This document shows positions 1 to 8,262 of a DNA stretch of 61,490 bases, piece by piece. A program made the position numbers and the translations under genes. The first letter of the stretch is position 1; the number at the start of each line of letters is the position of its first letter. Source of the stretch: Methanocellales archaeon (GTDB lineage: Archaea; Halobacteriota; UBA148; JAUWXC01); the NCBI GenBank assembly GCA_030018435.1, contig JASEEY010000007.1, forward strand, positions 1 through 61,490. Reading direction: 5' to 3'. The notes beneath the pieces are model-generated. The model worked only from the letters and a program-made list of their open reading frames with translations, was not told the origin of the DNA and did no database searches.

Positions 1-157
1 TTAGGGTCTCATTAAGATTTTTTATGACCCCAATCAGCTCCTTATAAACATCAACGCCTTTGTAAATTTGATCAAAAGTCAGAGAATGACTAAACCCTTC
101 TGTTAATAAATCCGTCAGATAAATAGGAGTGTCGCATTCGTCAGGTAGGCTCCTAGT

Positions 158-877
158 TTAAGGTTTTGGTTTTAATATTTTGATTAACCTTTCATCATGT
201 TGTTCCAGAACTTTTCCTAATTCAATTGCAAAATCCTTAGGAAAGCCCTTTAAAGATTCGGATATTCTATCATACTTGACGTCCATTATACCAAAATTTT
301 TATTCATTAAATCAAAGTTTAAATTCCCTGCATTTTCTATTCTAGATTGGATTAACTGTTGAACTCCAATTTCCATTCTTTCTTGGTCGGGGTAGATACC
401 TGTTTTAAAATCTTTGAAACTCAATTCCTCAATTTCCTCTTCAGTAGATATACTATAATCATTCACTTCAGGTAAAGGTACGTCCTTGATCACTCTAAGC
501 TGTTTTTGGAGTTCAATTTTGCCTTTTTCTAGTTCTAAAATTTTTAATAACTTGTTAGGATCTTTCTTTTTCGTTTTTTTCATAGATGTTATCATTCTAT
601 CGATTTCTAAAATTCTTCCAGGTAGTTCATCTCTTAGTTTTTTATTTTTTTGAGTTTGTTGTTTTTCTTGTTTTAGCCAATCATAAAACTTCTTAATGTC
701 TTTTTCATCACCTTCACAGATAACATGAACCAATTTATTATTTTGTTTATCGTTCCAAATCTTACCAACTAAGTTATTTACATCAGCAAAATTTTTTATT
801 ATATTCCTAAACCCTACCATCTGAACTCTACCATATATTTCAATTTCAGAATGTAATAACTCAGTTTTATTTATCAT
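158..877 (-). CDS. Acylphosphatase-like domain fused to a coiled-coil protein
   Basis: The first ~65 residues carry the acylphosphatase signature (YGRVQMVGFR, normally GRVQGVGFR) and the following strand/helix pattern that ends in KKFYDWLK. The catalytic Arg of the motif is kept. The remaining ~170 residues are Lys/Glu-rich, with a likely coiled coil at about residues 70-135, and match no domain I recognise. Ordinary acylphosphatases stop near 90 residues, so this is an extended form. I chose ATG at 877 over GTG at 886 because AGGTGATC lies 8 nt upstream. The gene is clearly more AT-rich than the core genes to its right and lies on the element side of the integrase, so it is probably cargo of the integrated element. 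Function inferred only from the N-terminal domain; the substrate is unknown. Confidence 0.6.
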   Translation of the reverse strand: MINKTELLHSEIEIYGRVQMVGFRNIIKNFADVNNLVGKIWNDKQNNKLVHVICEGDEKDIKKFYDWLKQEKQQTQKNKKLRDELPGRILEIDRMITSMKKTKKKDPNKLLKILELEKGKIELQKQLRVIKDVPLPEVNDYSISTEEEIEELSFKDFKTGIYPDQERMEIGVQQLIQSRIENAGNLNFDLMNKNFGIMDVKYDRISESLKGFPKDFAIELGKVLEQHDERLIKILKPKP

Positions 878-1071
878 CACGATCACCTATAACCAACATG
901 TTGGACTTCTTTGCCCTCATATAAAAAAGCGCTCTTCTCTCCCTCGCCACTTGGCTCACTCCCCACTCCCTAGGATGTTGCCAGGCATACCATATGGCCA
1001 TACGGTGCCATATACGTATAAAGGTTGCCCAATAAAGCTGTGATCCCACCATGCTAGACATTTAACCCACT

Positions 1072-2334
1072 TCACACCTCCATCTTCTTGGCTTGCGCTA
1101 TCTCCTTAAGCTCTTCCTCTGGGAGCTTTGCGAGGATCTTTGCTATGGTCTTTTGCATCTCCTCATGTTGCAACAATAGGTTCATTATCTCATCGCGCTT
1201 AACGGTTTCCTCCAATCCTTCCGCCCTATCTTGGAGCGTGATGGCCGTCTTTAGATCCAACACAGCACCACACCTATTACAGAACTTGGCGGTGCCGGCG
1301 TTCAGGGTCATACACCTTGAGCACTTCTTGGGCGTCAGCGCGCTCTCCTCTTTCTTGCTATGCTCCTCTTCCATGCCGTATATCTTGGCAATCGCCTTAT
1401 CGGTGTCTCTGCCAGAGAGGTGGACGTATGTGGATGCCATATTAGAGCCTTGCACCCAGCCAAAGAACTGGTTCATCTGCGCCTCAGTCAGGTGATTGGC
1501 TAAAAACGTTGCCCTGCTATGTCTAAGGGCGTGTGGATTGACGCTTTTCTTGATGCCTGCCCTCTTTCCTAGGACCTGGAGCAATTTCCTTACGCTGGCA
1601 TAGTTAAGGGGCATGTTCTTGTTTGTCGTGCCCAGTCCAAGCCAAAGAGGAGCCTCTGGATCATCTCTAAATGGATGTATGCCCATCCAGTCTGCTAAAT
1701 GTGGCGTGGCTGCGATGATCCTAATCCTGCGCATCCCAGTCTTGCCGTTTACGATTATCTGGGCGCCATGGTCATCGAAGCTGACGTTCTTTATCCTCAA
1801 TGAGCAGAGCTCCCCAACCCTGCAGCCTGCCTCATAGAGCACAAACACCAGCGCCCTGTCTCTCGGGTGCTCGCTTGCCTCGATCAGCCTCTTGATCTCC
1901 TCCTCGGTCAAAATCTCCTCTGGCAGTTTGTTATTATGGTTTCTCATACCCGTCTTGATCCACTTGACTTCTTTGGGGTATTCATCCTCCATACCCCTCA
2001 ACCATCGATAGAAATACTTGATCGCCACCCGGTAGTCGTGCTTAGTCCAATCGGCAAAATTCATCTTTTCAATCTGCATGACGAGGTTTTTTAGGTCCTT
2101 CTCATCAGCGTCCTCAAAGTCCTTTCCCAGCCATTCGGCTAGCTTGAAAAGATGGCGCAGGTATTTTAGAATCCTGGGCTTCTCCAATCCCTTGGCAAAA
2201 CAGTAGTCCTGGAAGTCCAATATGGCCTTCTTATTCTTTTCGGAGATGGCCTTGGTGGTCCTGACTTTCTCCACGTATTTATCCAATCTTCTATCCCAGT
2301 CGTAGATGTCGATTCTATGCCCTTTTCGTGCCAT
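1072..2334 (-). CDS. Tyrosine recombinase (integrase) with C-terminal zinc ribbon
   Basis: A phage-integrase-family site-specific recombinase of 420 residues. The N-terminal SAM-like core-binding domain spans about 15-115 and the catalytic domain about 140-315. Visible catalytic residues (counting from a TTG one codon upstream) are R173 in AGCRVGEL, H269/R272 in HALRH, W294 and the nucleophile Y304 in STYVHLSG. A CxxC...CxxC zinc ribbon (C339, C342, C353, C356) and a short coiled coil follow, an arrangement seen in archaeal integrases. ATG 2334 is preferred; a TTTAAA box about 27 nt upstream suggests a leaderless mRNA. The gene begins ~45 bp from the 3' end of tRNA-Thr on the same strand, the usual place for an integrase at its attachment site, so the element extends leftwards out of the window. 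Confidence 0.93.
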   Translation of the reverse strand: MARKGHRIDIYDWDRRLDKYVEKVRTTKAISEKNKKAILDFQDYCFAKGLEKPRILKYLRHLFKLAEWLGKDFEDADEKDLKNLVMQIEKMNFADWTKHDYRVAIKYFYRWLRGMEDEYPKEVKWIKTGMRNHNNKLPEEILTEEEIKRLIEASEHPRDRALVFVLYEAGCRVGELCSLRIKNVSFDDHGAQIIVNGKTGMRRIRIIAATPHLADWMGIHPFRDDPEAPLWLGLGTTNKNMPLNYASVRKLLQVLGKRAGIKKSVNPHALRHSRATFLANHLTEAQMNQFFGWVQGSNMASTYVHLSGRDTDKAIAKIYGMEEEHSKKEESALTPKKCSRCMTLNAGTAKFCNRCGAVLDLKTAITLQDRAEGLEETVKRDEIMNLLLQHEEMQKTIAKILAKLPEEELKEIAQAKKMEV

Positions 2335-2378
2335 CAATCCTATATAAGGATGCTAAAGGATTTAAACCTTCAGTTCAG

Positions 2379-2450
2379 AGCCGTCGGAGGGATTCGAACC
2401 CTCGACCTGTCGCTTACGAGGCGACCGCTCCACCGCTAAGCCACGACGGC
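2379..2450 (-). tRNA. tRNA-Thr (anticodon CGU)
   Basis: On the minus strand a complete 72-nt cloverleaf folds. The acceptor GCCGTCG pairs with CGACGGC, followed by discriminator U. The anticodon stem GTCGC/GCGAC encloses the loop CTCGTAA, giving anticodon CGT. The T arm is GAGGG-TTCGAAT-CCCTC. No CCA is encoded and there is no intron. The 3' end faces the integrase and is the likely attachment site of the element to its left. Upstream of its 5' end lie two copies of the dispersed repeat and then trm5. Confidence 0.96.
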
Positions 2451-2464
2451 ACCAAAATCGGTCT

Positions 2465-2519
2465 CGTACACTTCGTTTAAGCCGTAACAACGGCGTACAC
2501 TTCGTTTAAGCTACGCGTA
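2465..2519. repeat. Dispersed palindromic repeat, two copies (locus 1)
   Basis: Two copies of CGTACACTTCGTTTAAGC start at 2465 and 2494 (29-bp period); the second continues into TACGCGTA. On the other strand this reads GCTTAAACGAAGTGTACG, the unit seen again near 6994, 12679, 46488 and 54314. It fills the space between the 3' end of trm5 and the 5' end of tRNA-Thr. No coding potential is seen. Confidence 0.8.
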
Positions 2520-2531
2520 TGGACTTAAGAG

Positions 2532-3500
2532 TTATGATGTAACTTGACAATCGACGCAGACTATGTATTTGTGTGGTGCATATGAATGCACCTTTCTGGT
2601 GTTGAGGATCTTGATGCCCACACCAGAATGCGCGGCAACCCCCTGGATGGTGTGGATCGCACCCTCAAGATCGTCTTCATGCCTGATGTCATAGTAATGT
2701 ATGACTCCTTTCGACTTTAGCATCTCAATCGCCTCATTCAGGAACTCACTCGCCGTATGTGGAAGATTCATGATAACCCTGTCAGCGCGTCCTCTCAACC
2801 TAGGGGCCACCTCGCGAACGTCCCCTTGGATTATCTCGATGTTGGTTATGGAGTTCAGCTCCACGTTCTTGCGTAGAAACAGGATCGCATCTGGATTCTT
2901 ATCGATCGCTATTACGCGTTTCGCCCTCTTGGCAATTAAAATCGAGAAAGGTCCTACGCCAGCGAACATGTCTATGACCATCTCATCTGGCTCGACCTGT
3001 GCAGATATACGTGCTCTCTCCGTGGAGAGATGAGGGTTAAAATAGGCACGCTGGAGATCGATCGCATACCTGCAGCCGTGCTCTTTGTAGACGGTTTCCG
3101 TCCTGGGCTCACCTGCAATTATCTTGAAATCACGAACCCTAAATTCGCCGGTTGTGAGCGAAGTAGGACATAAAACGGTCCTCACGTTCTTATGCGTTGC
3201 AAGGATTGCCTTGGCGACGTTCACATCCTCCTCGGCGAGGGTTGCGATATCACCGATGAGCTCATATGATGGAACAAAACCCAAGATGTCTCCTATTGTC
3301 TCGTGTTTTTTCGCCTTTTCGAACCCCTTGGTCACAATTTCCATGCCCGGTGGGATGTTTTTCTCGTTTAATACCGGTAAGTACAAAAACTGGTCATCGG
3401 ACTGAATCTTAAGGGATTTGTCCAAGATGCCGAGTTCAGCTAGCCTCTTGCGAGTTGATTCACCTTTTGCCCTTGGGACCTTTACACACAGGGATTTCAC
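2532..3500 (-). CDS. trm5: tRNA (guanine-37-N1)-methyltransferase Trm5
   Basis: Trm5/Taw22-family class I methyltransferase that uses SAM to make m1G37 next to the anticodon, the first step of wyosine formation in archaeal tRNA-Phe. The 322 residues show the small N-terminal D1-like domain, then the Rossmann domain with SAM loop DMFAGVGPFSI (~177-187), the acidic strand RVIAIDKNP, and the NLPH motif (~247) equivalent to the NPPY-type signature. Length fits the archaeal family. The start is GTG 3500 with GAGG 7 nt upstream. tRNA-Thr lies downstream on the same strand after the repeat block, so co-transcription is possible. Which Trm5 subtype this is (a, b or c) cannot be told by eye. Confidence 0.92.
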   Translation of the reverse strand: MKSLCVKVPRAKGESTRKRLAELGILDKSLKIQSDDQFLYLPVLNEKNIPPGMEIVTKGFEKAKKHETIGDILGFVPSYELIGDIATLAEEDVNVAKAILATHKNVRTVLCPTSLTTGEFRVRDFKIIAGEPRTETVYKEHGCRYAIDLQRAYFNPHLSTERARISAQVEPDEMVIDMFAGVGPFSILIAKRAKRVIAIDKNPDAILFLRKNVELNSITNIEIIQGDVREVAPRLRGRADRVIMNLPHTASEFLNEAIEMLKSKGVIHYYDIRHEDDLEGAIHTIQGVAAHSGVGIKILNTRKVHSYAPHKYIVCVDCQVTS

Positions 3501-3548
3501 AATAAAGCCTCAAGAAAAGATGATCTCACATATAATTAACTGCTCGCT

Positions 3549-3998
3549 TTAGAGGCGAAGTGGTATGCCCTGCGCTGCTTCTTGCTCCTCTGGCGTCTCC
3601 GAGATATACCTGTATTCTCGCTGAGGTCTGCTACCCCGCCGTTCCAAGATGCCGGCTCTATACATCCTACCAAGGTAGGTAGAAACGGTGCTCAATGGTA
3701 TGCGCCCAGAAACACGCTCGTAGTGCGTCTTGGCCTCTTTCGAGGTGAACCAGACGCCCGGATATTCGTATCTCAATAATAGTTTCAGCCGCTCCTTTAC
3801 CGTCAGCGCTTCGTCACCTAGTCGTGCTAGATCCTGCGCAAAGTCCTGGGAGGTGAAACGTGATGAAGTTTCAGCGGGTGTAGGCTGGAAATCCAGAGCT
3901 TCAATCATCTGAAGGACTCTTTCCTTAATGAGAGCGCCCTCGAACGACACGGTAGTTTTCGTGCCGTCGTCGTAGACGATCTCCACATTTATTTTCAT
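3549..3998 (-). CDS. Winged-helix DNA-binding protein, probable regulator
   Basis: No family recognised with certainty. The first ~25 residues (MKINVEIVYDDGTKTTVSFE) look like a small beta unit. The C-terminal half (about 75-135) reads as a winged helix, with a recognition-helix-like stretch RIPLSTVSTYLGRMYRAG followed by a wing (ILERRGSRPQREYRYI). A longer ORF begins at 4049, but ATG 3998 has GGGAGTGAGCG at good distance and starts at the natural domain boundary. The upstream region carries an inverted repeat and several TGTGAA copies, so autoregulation is possible. This is inference from layout, not from a known homolog. Confidence 0.6.
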   Translation of the reverse strand: MKINVEIVYDDGTKTTVSFEGALIKERVLQMIEALDFQPTPAETSSRFTSQDFAQDLARLGDEALTVKERLKLLLRYEYPGVWFTSKEAKTHYERVSGRIPLSTVSTYLGRMYRAGILERRGSRPQREYRYISETPEEQEAAQGIPLRL

Positions 3999-4050
3999 CA
4001 CGCTCACTCCCGGTTCGGCGTCCCATCCCCTCCAGAATGGTGTGTTCAAG

Positions 4051-4112
4051 TTTCATATATCCACACCGTATTGTGGTGTGAATGTGAAACGCTTTTGTGA
4101 ACGACATGTGAA
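4051..4112. promoter_or_regulatory. Inverted repeat and TGTGAA cluster, candidate operator
   Basis: CACACC at 4062-4067 and GGTGTG at 4075-4080 form a perfect 6-bp inverted repeat with a 7-nt spacer. Four direct copies of TGTGAA start at 4077, 4083, 4096 and 4107. The block lies 50-115 bp upstream of the winged-helix gene's likely start, where an archaeal repressor or activator would bind. Confidence 0.45.
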
Positions 4113-4442
4113 TAATAGTAAACAACCCATATATATACTTTTCAGTCGAAATAAGGGTGTAAACTTGTAGATGGTCAATTCAGACATTATACTGTGCTTT
4201 TTAGGCACTAAAAGGCGCTATAATGACTAATTTTGTATTTCACATCACCACAGGCTGTGAATATTCATAAAAATTTCTCTAATTTCTTCTCTTCTTTTTC
4301 CATAAGAAATGAAGGAATTGCTTAATTTATTCTTAACACACTTTTTCACATATTTTAAATAATAATAAGCCTGCTAAGTTGATATCAGCACAAAAATTAA
4401 GGTATTGAGCGTATCTATCCACAGATTTGGTGAACTGGTAAA
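4113..4442. other. AT-rich intergenic region upstream of dphB
   Basis: No gene or RNA is supported here on either strand. It holds an ATATATATACTT stretch near 4129 that could be a TATA box for the minus-strand regulator, one further TGTGAA near 4256, and TATTTTAAAT at 4351-4360 that could serve dphB. The dphB start is preceded by GGTGA about 9 nt upstream. Confidence 0.4.
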
Positions 4443-5222
4443 ATGCTAACATTTGTCGGTGCAGGGTTGTATGATGAGAAGGATATAACGCTAAAGGGCC
4501 TTGGTGCCATCAGGGATGCGGATCATGTTTTTGCCGAGTTTTACACCTCCAAGCTGATGGGGACATCGCTGGACAAAATGGAGCGATTATATGGAAAAAA
4601 GATTCACCTACTAACACGAAAAGATGTCGAACAGAAACCAGAGAAGATACTTGCCTTGGCAAAAGACGAAGATGTGGTCTTTCTGGCAGGTGGAGATGTC
4701 ATGATTTCCACCACACATGTGGATCTCAGGCTTAGAGCAATAGATAGGGGCATCAGAACAAGAATCGTCCACGGGTTGTCGGTGCAATCTGCGGTATGTG
4801 GATTGACAGGATTGCAAAACTATAGGTTTGGCAAGTCTGCCTCCATCGCATTTCCGTACAAAGGACGGACATCAGAGGCACCGTACGATACGATTAAGAC
4901 CAACAAAGAACATAAACTGCATACGTTATTGTTCCTTGATATCGCAGAGAAATGCATGACGGTAAACGAGGCTATTGAGATTCTCCTAGGAATCGAAAAG
5001 GATAGAAAGGAGGACGCGTTCAAAGGAATAGGAGTGGGGATCGCGCGCGCTGGCTCAGAAAATCCGCTGGTGAAAGCGGATTATGTAGAACGGCTCCTAG
5101 AATATGACTTTGGTGCACCGCTCCATATCTTGGTAATCCCTGGGCGCCTGCATTTCCTAGAGGCGGAGGCGCTCATAAAACTCGCCGGTGCGCCCCCAGA
5201 AATAGAAAGTGAAATAATTTAG
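4443..5222 (+). CDS. dphB: Diphthine synthase
   Basis: SAM-dependent methyltransferase of the tetrapyrrole-methylase fold. It repeatedly methylates the modified histidine of elongation factor 2 to give diphthine, the second step of diphthamide synthesis. The 259 residues match the archaeal length. They begin with MLTFVGAGLYDEKDITLKGL, contain the FLAGGDVMISTTH glycine-rich SAM loop (~80-92), and end with the conserved ILVIPGRLHFLEAEAL. Dph6, the amidating last step of the pathway, lies 3 kb downstream in the same gene run, so both may be under common control. Confidence 0.95.
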   Translation: MLTFVGAGLYDEKDITLKGLGAIRDADHVFAEFYTSKLMGTSLDKMERLYGKKIHLLTRKDVEQKPEKILALAKDEDVVFLAGGDVMISTTHVDLRLRAIDRGIRTRIVHGLSVQSAVCGLTGLQNYRFGKSASIAFPYKGRTSEAPYDTIKTNKEHKLHTLLFLDIAEKCMTVNEAIEILLGIEKDRKEDAFKGIGVGIARAGSENPLVKADYVERLLEYDFGAPLHILVIPGRLHFLEAEALIKLAGAPPEIESEII

Positions 5223-5231
5223 AGAGGCGAA

Positions 5232-6716
5232 ATGGTCAGAAAATCGATTGGCGTGATATTTGGAGAGACTACTCCGCTAGAGTTCAAATTTGCCGTTGCA
5301 GATAGCAGAGCCACCAAAAGAGGGGGCTATGTAAAGGTATGGCATGAATCAAATGGTTGGGTGCTTGGACAAGTCGTCTCCATGACCAAATCGAGCGATG
5401 CCTACTCGTTGGATGCCGCGATCAGCGTTGTAAGCGGAGTGAAAATTGCTGAATCTGGAGGGAAAGTGGTGGCAAAGGTAGGCATAATAGGCTCAAGGGA
5501 TGAACAGGGGTTACTGCGTCCACCAAAAACGCCTTTCAATCCTGGAGATAACGTGTATGAAGCAGATAGAGAACTAATCAGATCAGTGCTCGGTCTTGGC
5601 GAAGGGGACATATACCTGGGTTTGTTGGAAGGGCACGACACGCCCGTTTATCTGGATGCAAATAAATTAGTACAAAAGCACTGTAGCATTTTAGCCAGGA
5701 GCGGTAGCGGAAAGTCGTATACTGCAGGCGTTTTGATCGAAGAGCTCTTAGAACAAAACGTGCCGCTCTTGATCATAGACCCACATGGTGAATACGTCTC
5801 TTTAAAGCACGAGAACAGCGACAGGGCACAGCAAAATCTAATGAAAAAATTTGGCATAGAGCCGAAAGGATATGCATCGCAGGTAGTCGTTTACACGCCA
5901 GCCAATCTAACGCTAAACCCCGAAGCAGATAAGGTGTTCCGCTTAGATGGCGTCAATCTCAGCACCAGAAATATAGCCTTGATGCTTCCGACCGAACTCA
6001 GCGACACCCAGATGGGCATCTTACACCAGGCCATAAAGAAGGTGGAAGAGGAAAAAGGACTCTACACGATCGATGATATCATCCTGGCGGTCGGCGAGAG
6101 CAGGAGCAAGGCAAAATGGAGCGTGATCAACTCACTTGAGATGCTCAGAGAGACGGGTATATTGTCCAGTACTCCAACAACGATAGATGAGTTGGTGCAA
6201 AGCGGAACGGCATCGATCATCGACATGAGGGGCATGCCCCCTGACCTGCAAAGCGTCGTCGTTGCACGACTATGTGAGAACTTGTTCGCTGCCAGAAAGG
6301 CAGGGAAGATTCCTCCGGCCATGCTGGTAGTAGAAGAAGGACACAACTTCTGCCCTGAGAGGGGATATGGTAAGGCAGCGTCGACTGATATACTAAGAAC
6401 AATCGCATCAGAGGGGCGAAAGTTTGGACTGGGGCTCACGATAATATCGCAGCGACCTGCACGCATCGATAAGAACGTGCTGTCTCAATGTAATACGCAG
6501 ATCATCATGAAGGTGACAAATCCCAATGATATACAGGCGATTGGCAAGAGCATTGAAGGATTCAGCTCAGAACTTGAAGGAGATATAAAGAGGCTCCCAC
6601 CAGGGGTTGCGTTACTGGTCAGCAACGATATCGAGTACCCCGTTCTTGTTGACGTGCGAATTAGAAGAAGTTTGCATGGAGGACGGTCTATCAGAATTGT
6701 CGGCAGGGGCGCCTGA
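5232..6716 (+). CDS. herA: HerA-family bipolar DNA translocase/ATPase
   Basis: Hexameric FtsK/HerA-superfamily ATPase. In archaea HerA works with the nuclease NurA and Mre11-Rad50 in DNA end resection. Visible features are the N-terminal HAS-barrel-like beta domain (1-120), Walker A ARSGSGKSYT (~155-164), Walker B LLIIDPHGEY (~179-188), and downstream IISQRP and arginine-finger motifs typical of HerA. The length of 494 residues is normal. No nurA, mre11 or rad50 is adjacent in this window, unlike the classic operon. The start lies 9 bp after dphB with GAGAGGCGAA in front, so the two are probably co-transcribed. Confidence 0.9.
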   Translation: MVRKSIGVIFGETTPLEFKFAVADSRATKRGGYVKVWHESNGWVLGQVVSMTKSSDAYSLDAAISVVSGVKIAESGGKVVAKVGIIGSRDEQGLLRPPKTPFNPGDNVYEADRELIRSVLGLGEGDIYLGLLEGHDTPVYLDANKLVQKHCSILARSGSGKSYTAGVLIEELLEQNVPLLIIDPHGEYVSLKHENSDRAQQNLMKKFGIEPKGYASQVVVYTPANLTLNPEADKVFRLDGVNLSTRNIALMLPTELSDTQMGILHQAIKKVEEEKGLYTIDDIILAVGESRSKAKWSVINSLEMLRETGILSSTPTTIDELVQSGTASIIDMRGMPPDLQSVVVARLCENLFAARKAGKIPPAMLVVEEGHNFCPERGYGKAASTDILRTIASEGRKFGLGLTIISQRPARIDKNVLSQCNTQIIMKVTNPNDIQAIGKSIEGFSSELEGDIKRLPPGVALLVSNDIEYPVLVDVRIRRSLHGGRSIRIVGRGA

Positions 6717-6726
6717 GGAATAACTT

Positions 6727-6999
6727 ATGCGCATTCTCGAGGAGAAGGTCAAACACTACAGAGGGCTTCTGGAAAGGGCGATTAAAGATGTAAAGATTGC
6801 GGCATCACAACCATTACGTGACGTTGCCGAGGATTATTTGATGATGGCCAGGTCCTATTATCGAGATGGTGTTCACTTTCAAGAAAAAGGGGATTTAGTC
6901 AACGCACTGGCTTGTCTTAGCTATGGACATGCATGGCTGGATGCTGGTGTGAGGCTTGGCGTATTTGATGTTAGGGATAAAACGCTATGCAAAGCTTAA
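6727..6999 (+). CDS. DUF357 family protein
   Basis: A 90-residue all-helical protein with the DUF357 pattern: AEDYLMMARSYYRDGVHFQEKGDLVNALACLSYGHAWLDAG, a two-helix repeat resembling a TPR-like hairpin. It is conserved in archaea and of unknown function. GAGG lies 8 nt before the ATG. It follows herA by 10 bp, so it is probably in the same transcript. Its TAA stop codon falls inside a copy of the dispersed repeat (GCTTAAGC). Confidence 0.85.
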   Translation: MRILEEKVKHYRGLLERAIKDVKIAASQPLRDVAEDYLMMARSYYRDGVHFQEKGDLVNALACLSYGHAWLDAGVRLGVFDVRDKTLCKA

Positions 7000-7009
7000 G
7001 CTACGCGTG
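6994..7009. repeat. Dispersed repeat fragment (locus 2)
   Basis: GCTTAAGCTACGCGTG, matching the second unit at 2505-2519. It overlaps the stop codon of the DUF357 gene and fills the short gap before the UPF0212 gene. Confidence 0.6.
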
Positions 7010-7030
7010 TTTGCAATTTGAGGGAGAGAA

Positions 7031-7378
7031 GTGGATTATGAAGTAGTATTAGAGGCGGCATGGCCCGTCCAAGATGTAGAAAGTGTAGAGGATGCGATGA
7101 GCGTGGCCATTGCAGAAGCCGGGAAAAAATTGAATCCGAAATTGAGCTATGTCGACGTTGAGATTGGAACGACGATGTGCCCTGCATGCGGGGAGACGCT
7201 AAAGAGCGTATTCATGACGGCTAACACAGCGCTGGTGGGATTGAAGCTTGAGATGAAGGTGTTCAATGCCGAGAACGAAGAGCACGCATCCAGAATAGCG
7301 AAATCCGTGATCGGAAAGGTGCTGAAAAACGTACCGCTGAAAGTAGTAGAGGTTAGAGAAATCGAAAAGCGAGGGTGA
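7031..7378 (+). CDS. UPF0212 (DUF555) family protein
   Basis: A 115-residue protein of an archaeal-only conserved family of unknown function. The CPACGE motif (about residues 48-53) suggests half of a metal site, perhaps completed by dimerisation. The start is GTG 7031 with GGGAG just upstream. It overlaps the start region of the PfkB gene, so the two are translationally coupled. Confidence 0.85.
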   Translation: MDYEVVLEAAWPVQDVESVEDAMSVAIAEAGKKLNPKLSYVDVEIGTTMCPACGETLKSVFMTANTALVGLKLEMKVFNAENEEHASRIAKSVIGKVLKNVPLKVVEVREIEKRG

Positions 7379-7380
7379 AC

Positions 7381-8262
7381 ATGAAAACCATCTCGGTTGT
7401 TGGACATGTTGCCTTTGACAATATCTTCAGCGTTCCCAAGTTGCCGGAAACCAACGCGTCAATTCACATCAAGGAGCACGAGCAATTTTATGGCGGAGGG
7501 GCGGCAAATACCGCTGCTGCCATCGCGCGCCTGGGAGGGGATTGCGAGCTCATATCCCCTGTGGGTGCAGATTTCGCCAATTCAGACTACGAAGCCCATC
7601 TCCTGAAATTGGGCGTGAGACTGAATAGGCTTGTACGCTTGAGGGATGAAGAAACCGCTAAAGCGTACATCTTTACCGATGAAAAGCACAATCAGGTCAC
7701 ATATTTCTTTTGGGGCGCATCCAGACGCTTCCCAGAGTTGAGGGCGCCCAAAGCGGAGATGGCGCATCTCGTCACCGCTAGCCCTAAATTCAACGTCAGA
7801 ATGGCACAATCGGCAGACTTCATCTCCTTCGATCCTGGGCAGGATTTAGCGATGTACTCAAGAAAAGATTTGCTATCGATACTTAGCAAAACGAACATAC
7901 TGTTCGCAAACAGGCATGAGATTCGGCGCATATGCAGGATGACTGGTAAATCGTTTTCCGAACTCAAGGAGGAGGTTGAGATGGTGGTAATCACCTATGA
8001 TGTGGAGGGGAGCAAGATTTACGCAGGTGATGTGATCGAGATACCATCCATAAAGGTGCACCCTATCGATCCCACTGGTGCTGGTGATGGATATAGGGCA
8101 GGATTTCTGGTTGGATTAACGAGGAATCACGACCTGGAAACGTGCGGGAAGATTGGCACTACAGTGGCGTCCTTCATCGTTGAGCGAAAGGGTTGCCAGA
8201 CAAATCTGCCCAATTGGAAACAGATGAAAGAACGGTACGAGAAAATATTCGGAGAACTATGA
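7381..8262 (+). CDS. PfkB-family carbohydrate/nucleoside kinase
   Basis: Ribokinase-fold kinase of 293 residues. The N-terminal glycine pair is present as FYGGGAANTAAAIARLGG (~38-55). The C-terminal PfkB signature DPTGAGDGYRAGF (~223-235) holds the catalytic Asp and the anion hole. It phosphorylates a sugar, nucleoside or related alcohol with ATP; the substrate cannot be read from sequence. ATG 7381 was chosen because GAGGGTGA precedes it; GTG 7375 is also in frame. Its stop overlaps the dph6 start (ATGA). Confidence 0.88.
   Translation: MKTISVVGHVAFDNIFSVPKLPETNASIHIKEHEQFYGGGAANTAAAIARLGGDCELISPVGADFANSDYEAHLLKLGVRLNRLVRLRDEETAKAYIFTDEKHNQVTYFFWGASRRFPELRAPKAEMAHLVTASPKFNVRMAQSADFISFDPGQDLAMYSRKDLLSILSKTNILFANRHEIRRICRMTGKSFSELKEEVEMVVITYDVEGSKIYAGDVIEIPSIKVHPIDPTGAGDGYRAGFLVGLTRNHDLETCGKIGTTVASFIVERKGCQTNLPNWKQMKERYEKIFGEL

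Noticed and set aside
867-1061. 64-codon minus-strand ORF between the integrase and the acylphosphatase-like gene
   Set aside because: Odd composition (many Trp, Arg, Met), overlaps the start of the neighbouring gene, no Shine-Dalgarno and no domain. The ~190-bp gap holds no other supported feature.
1088-1495. Plus-strand ORFs opposite the integrase and other core genes
   Set aside because: They are antisense shadows of well-supported genes, with Ser/Cys-rich translations and no domains.
4186-4218. Small hairpin-like repeats (GCCTTTTAGTGCCTAAAA on the minus strand) as an RNA gene
   Set aside because: Too short and weak, with no conserved RNA motif that I can recognise.
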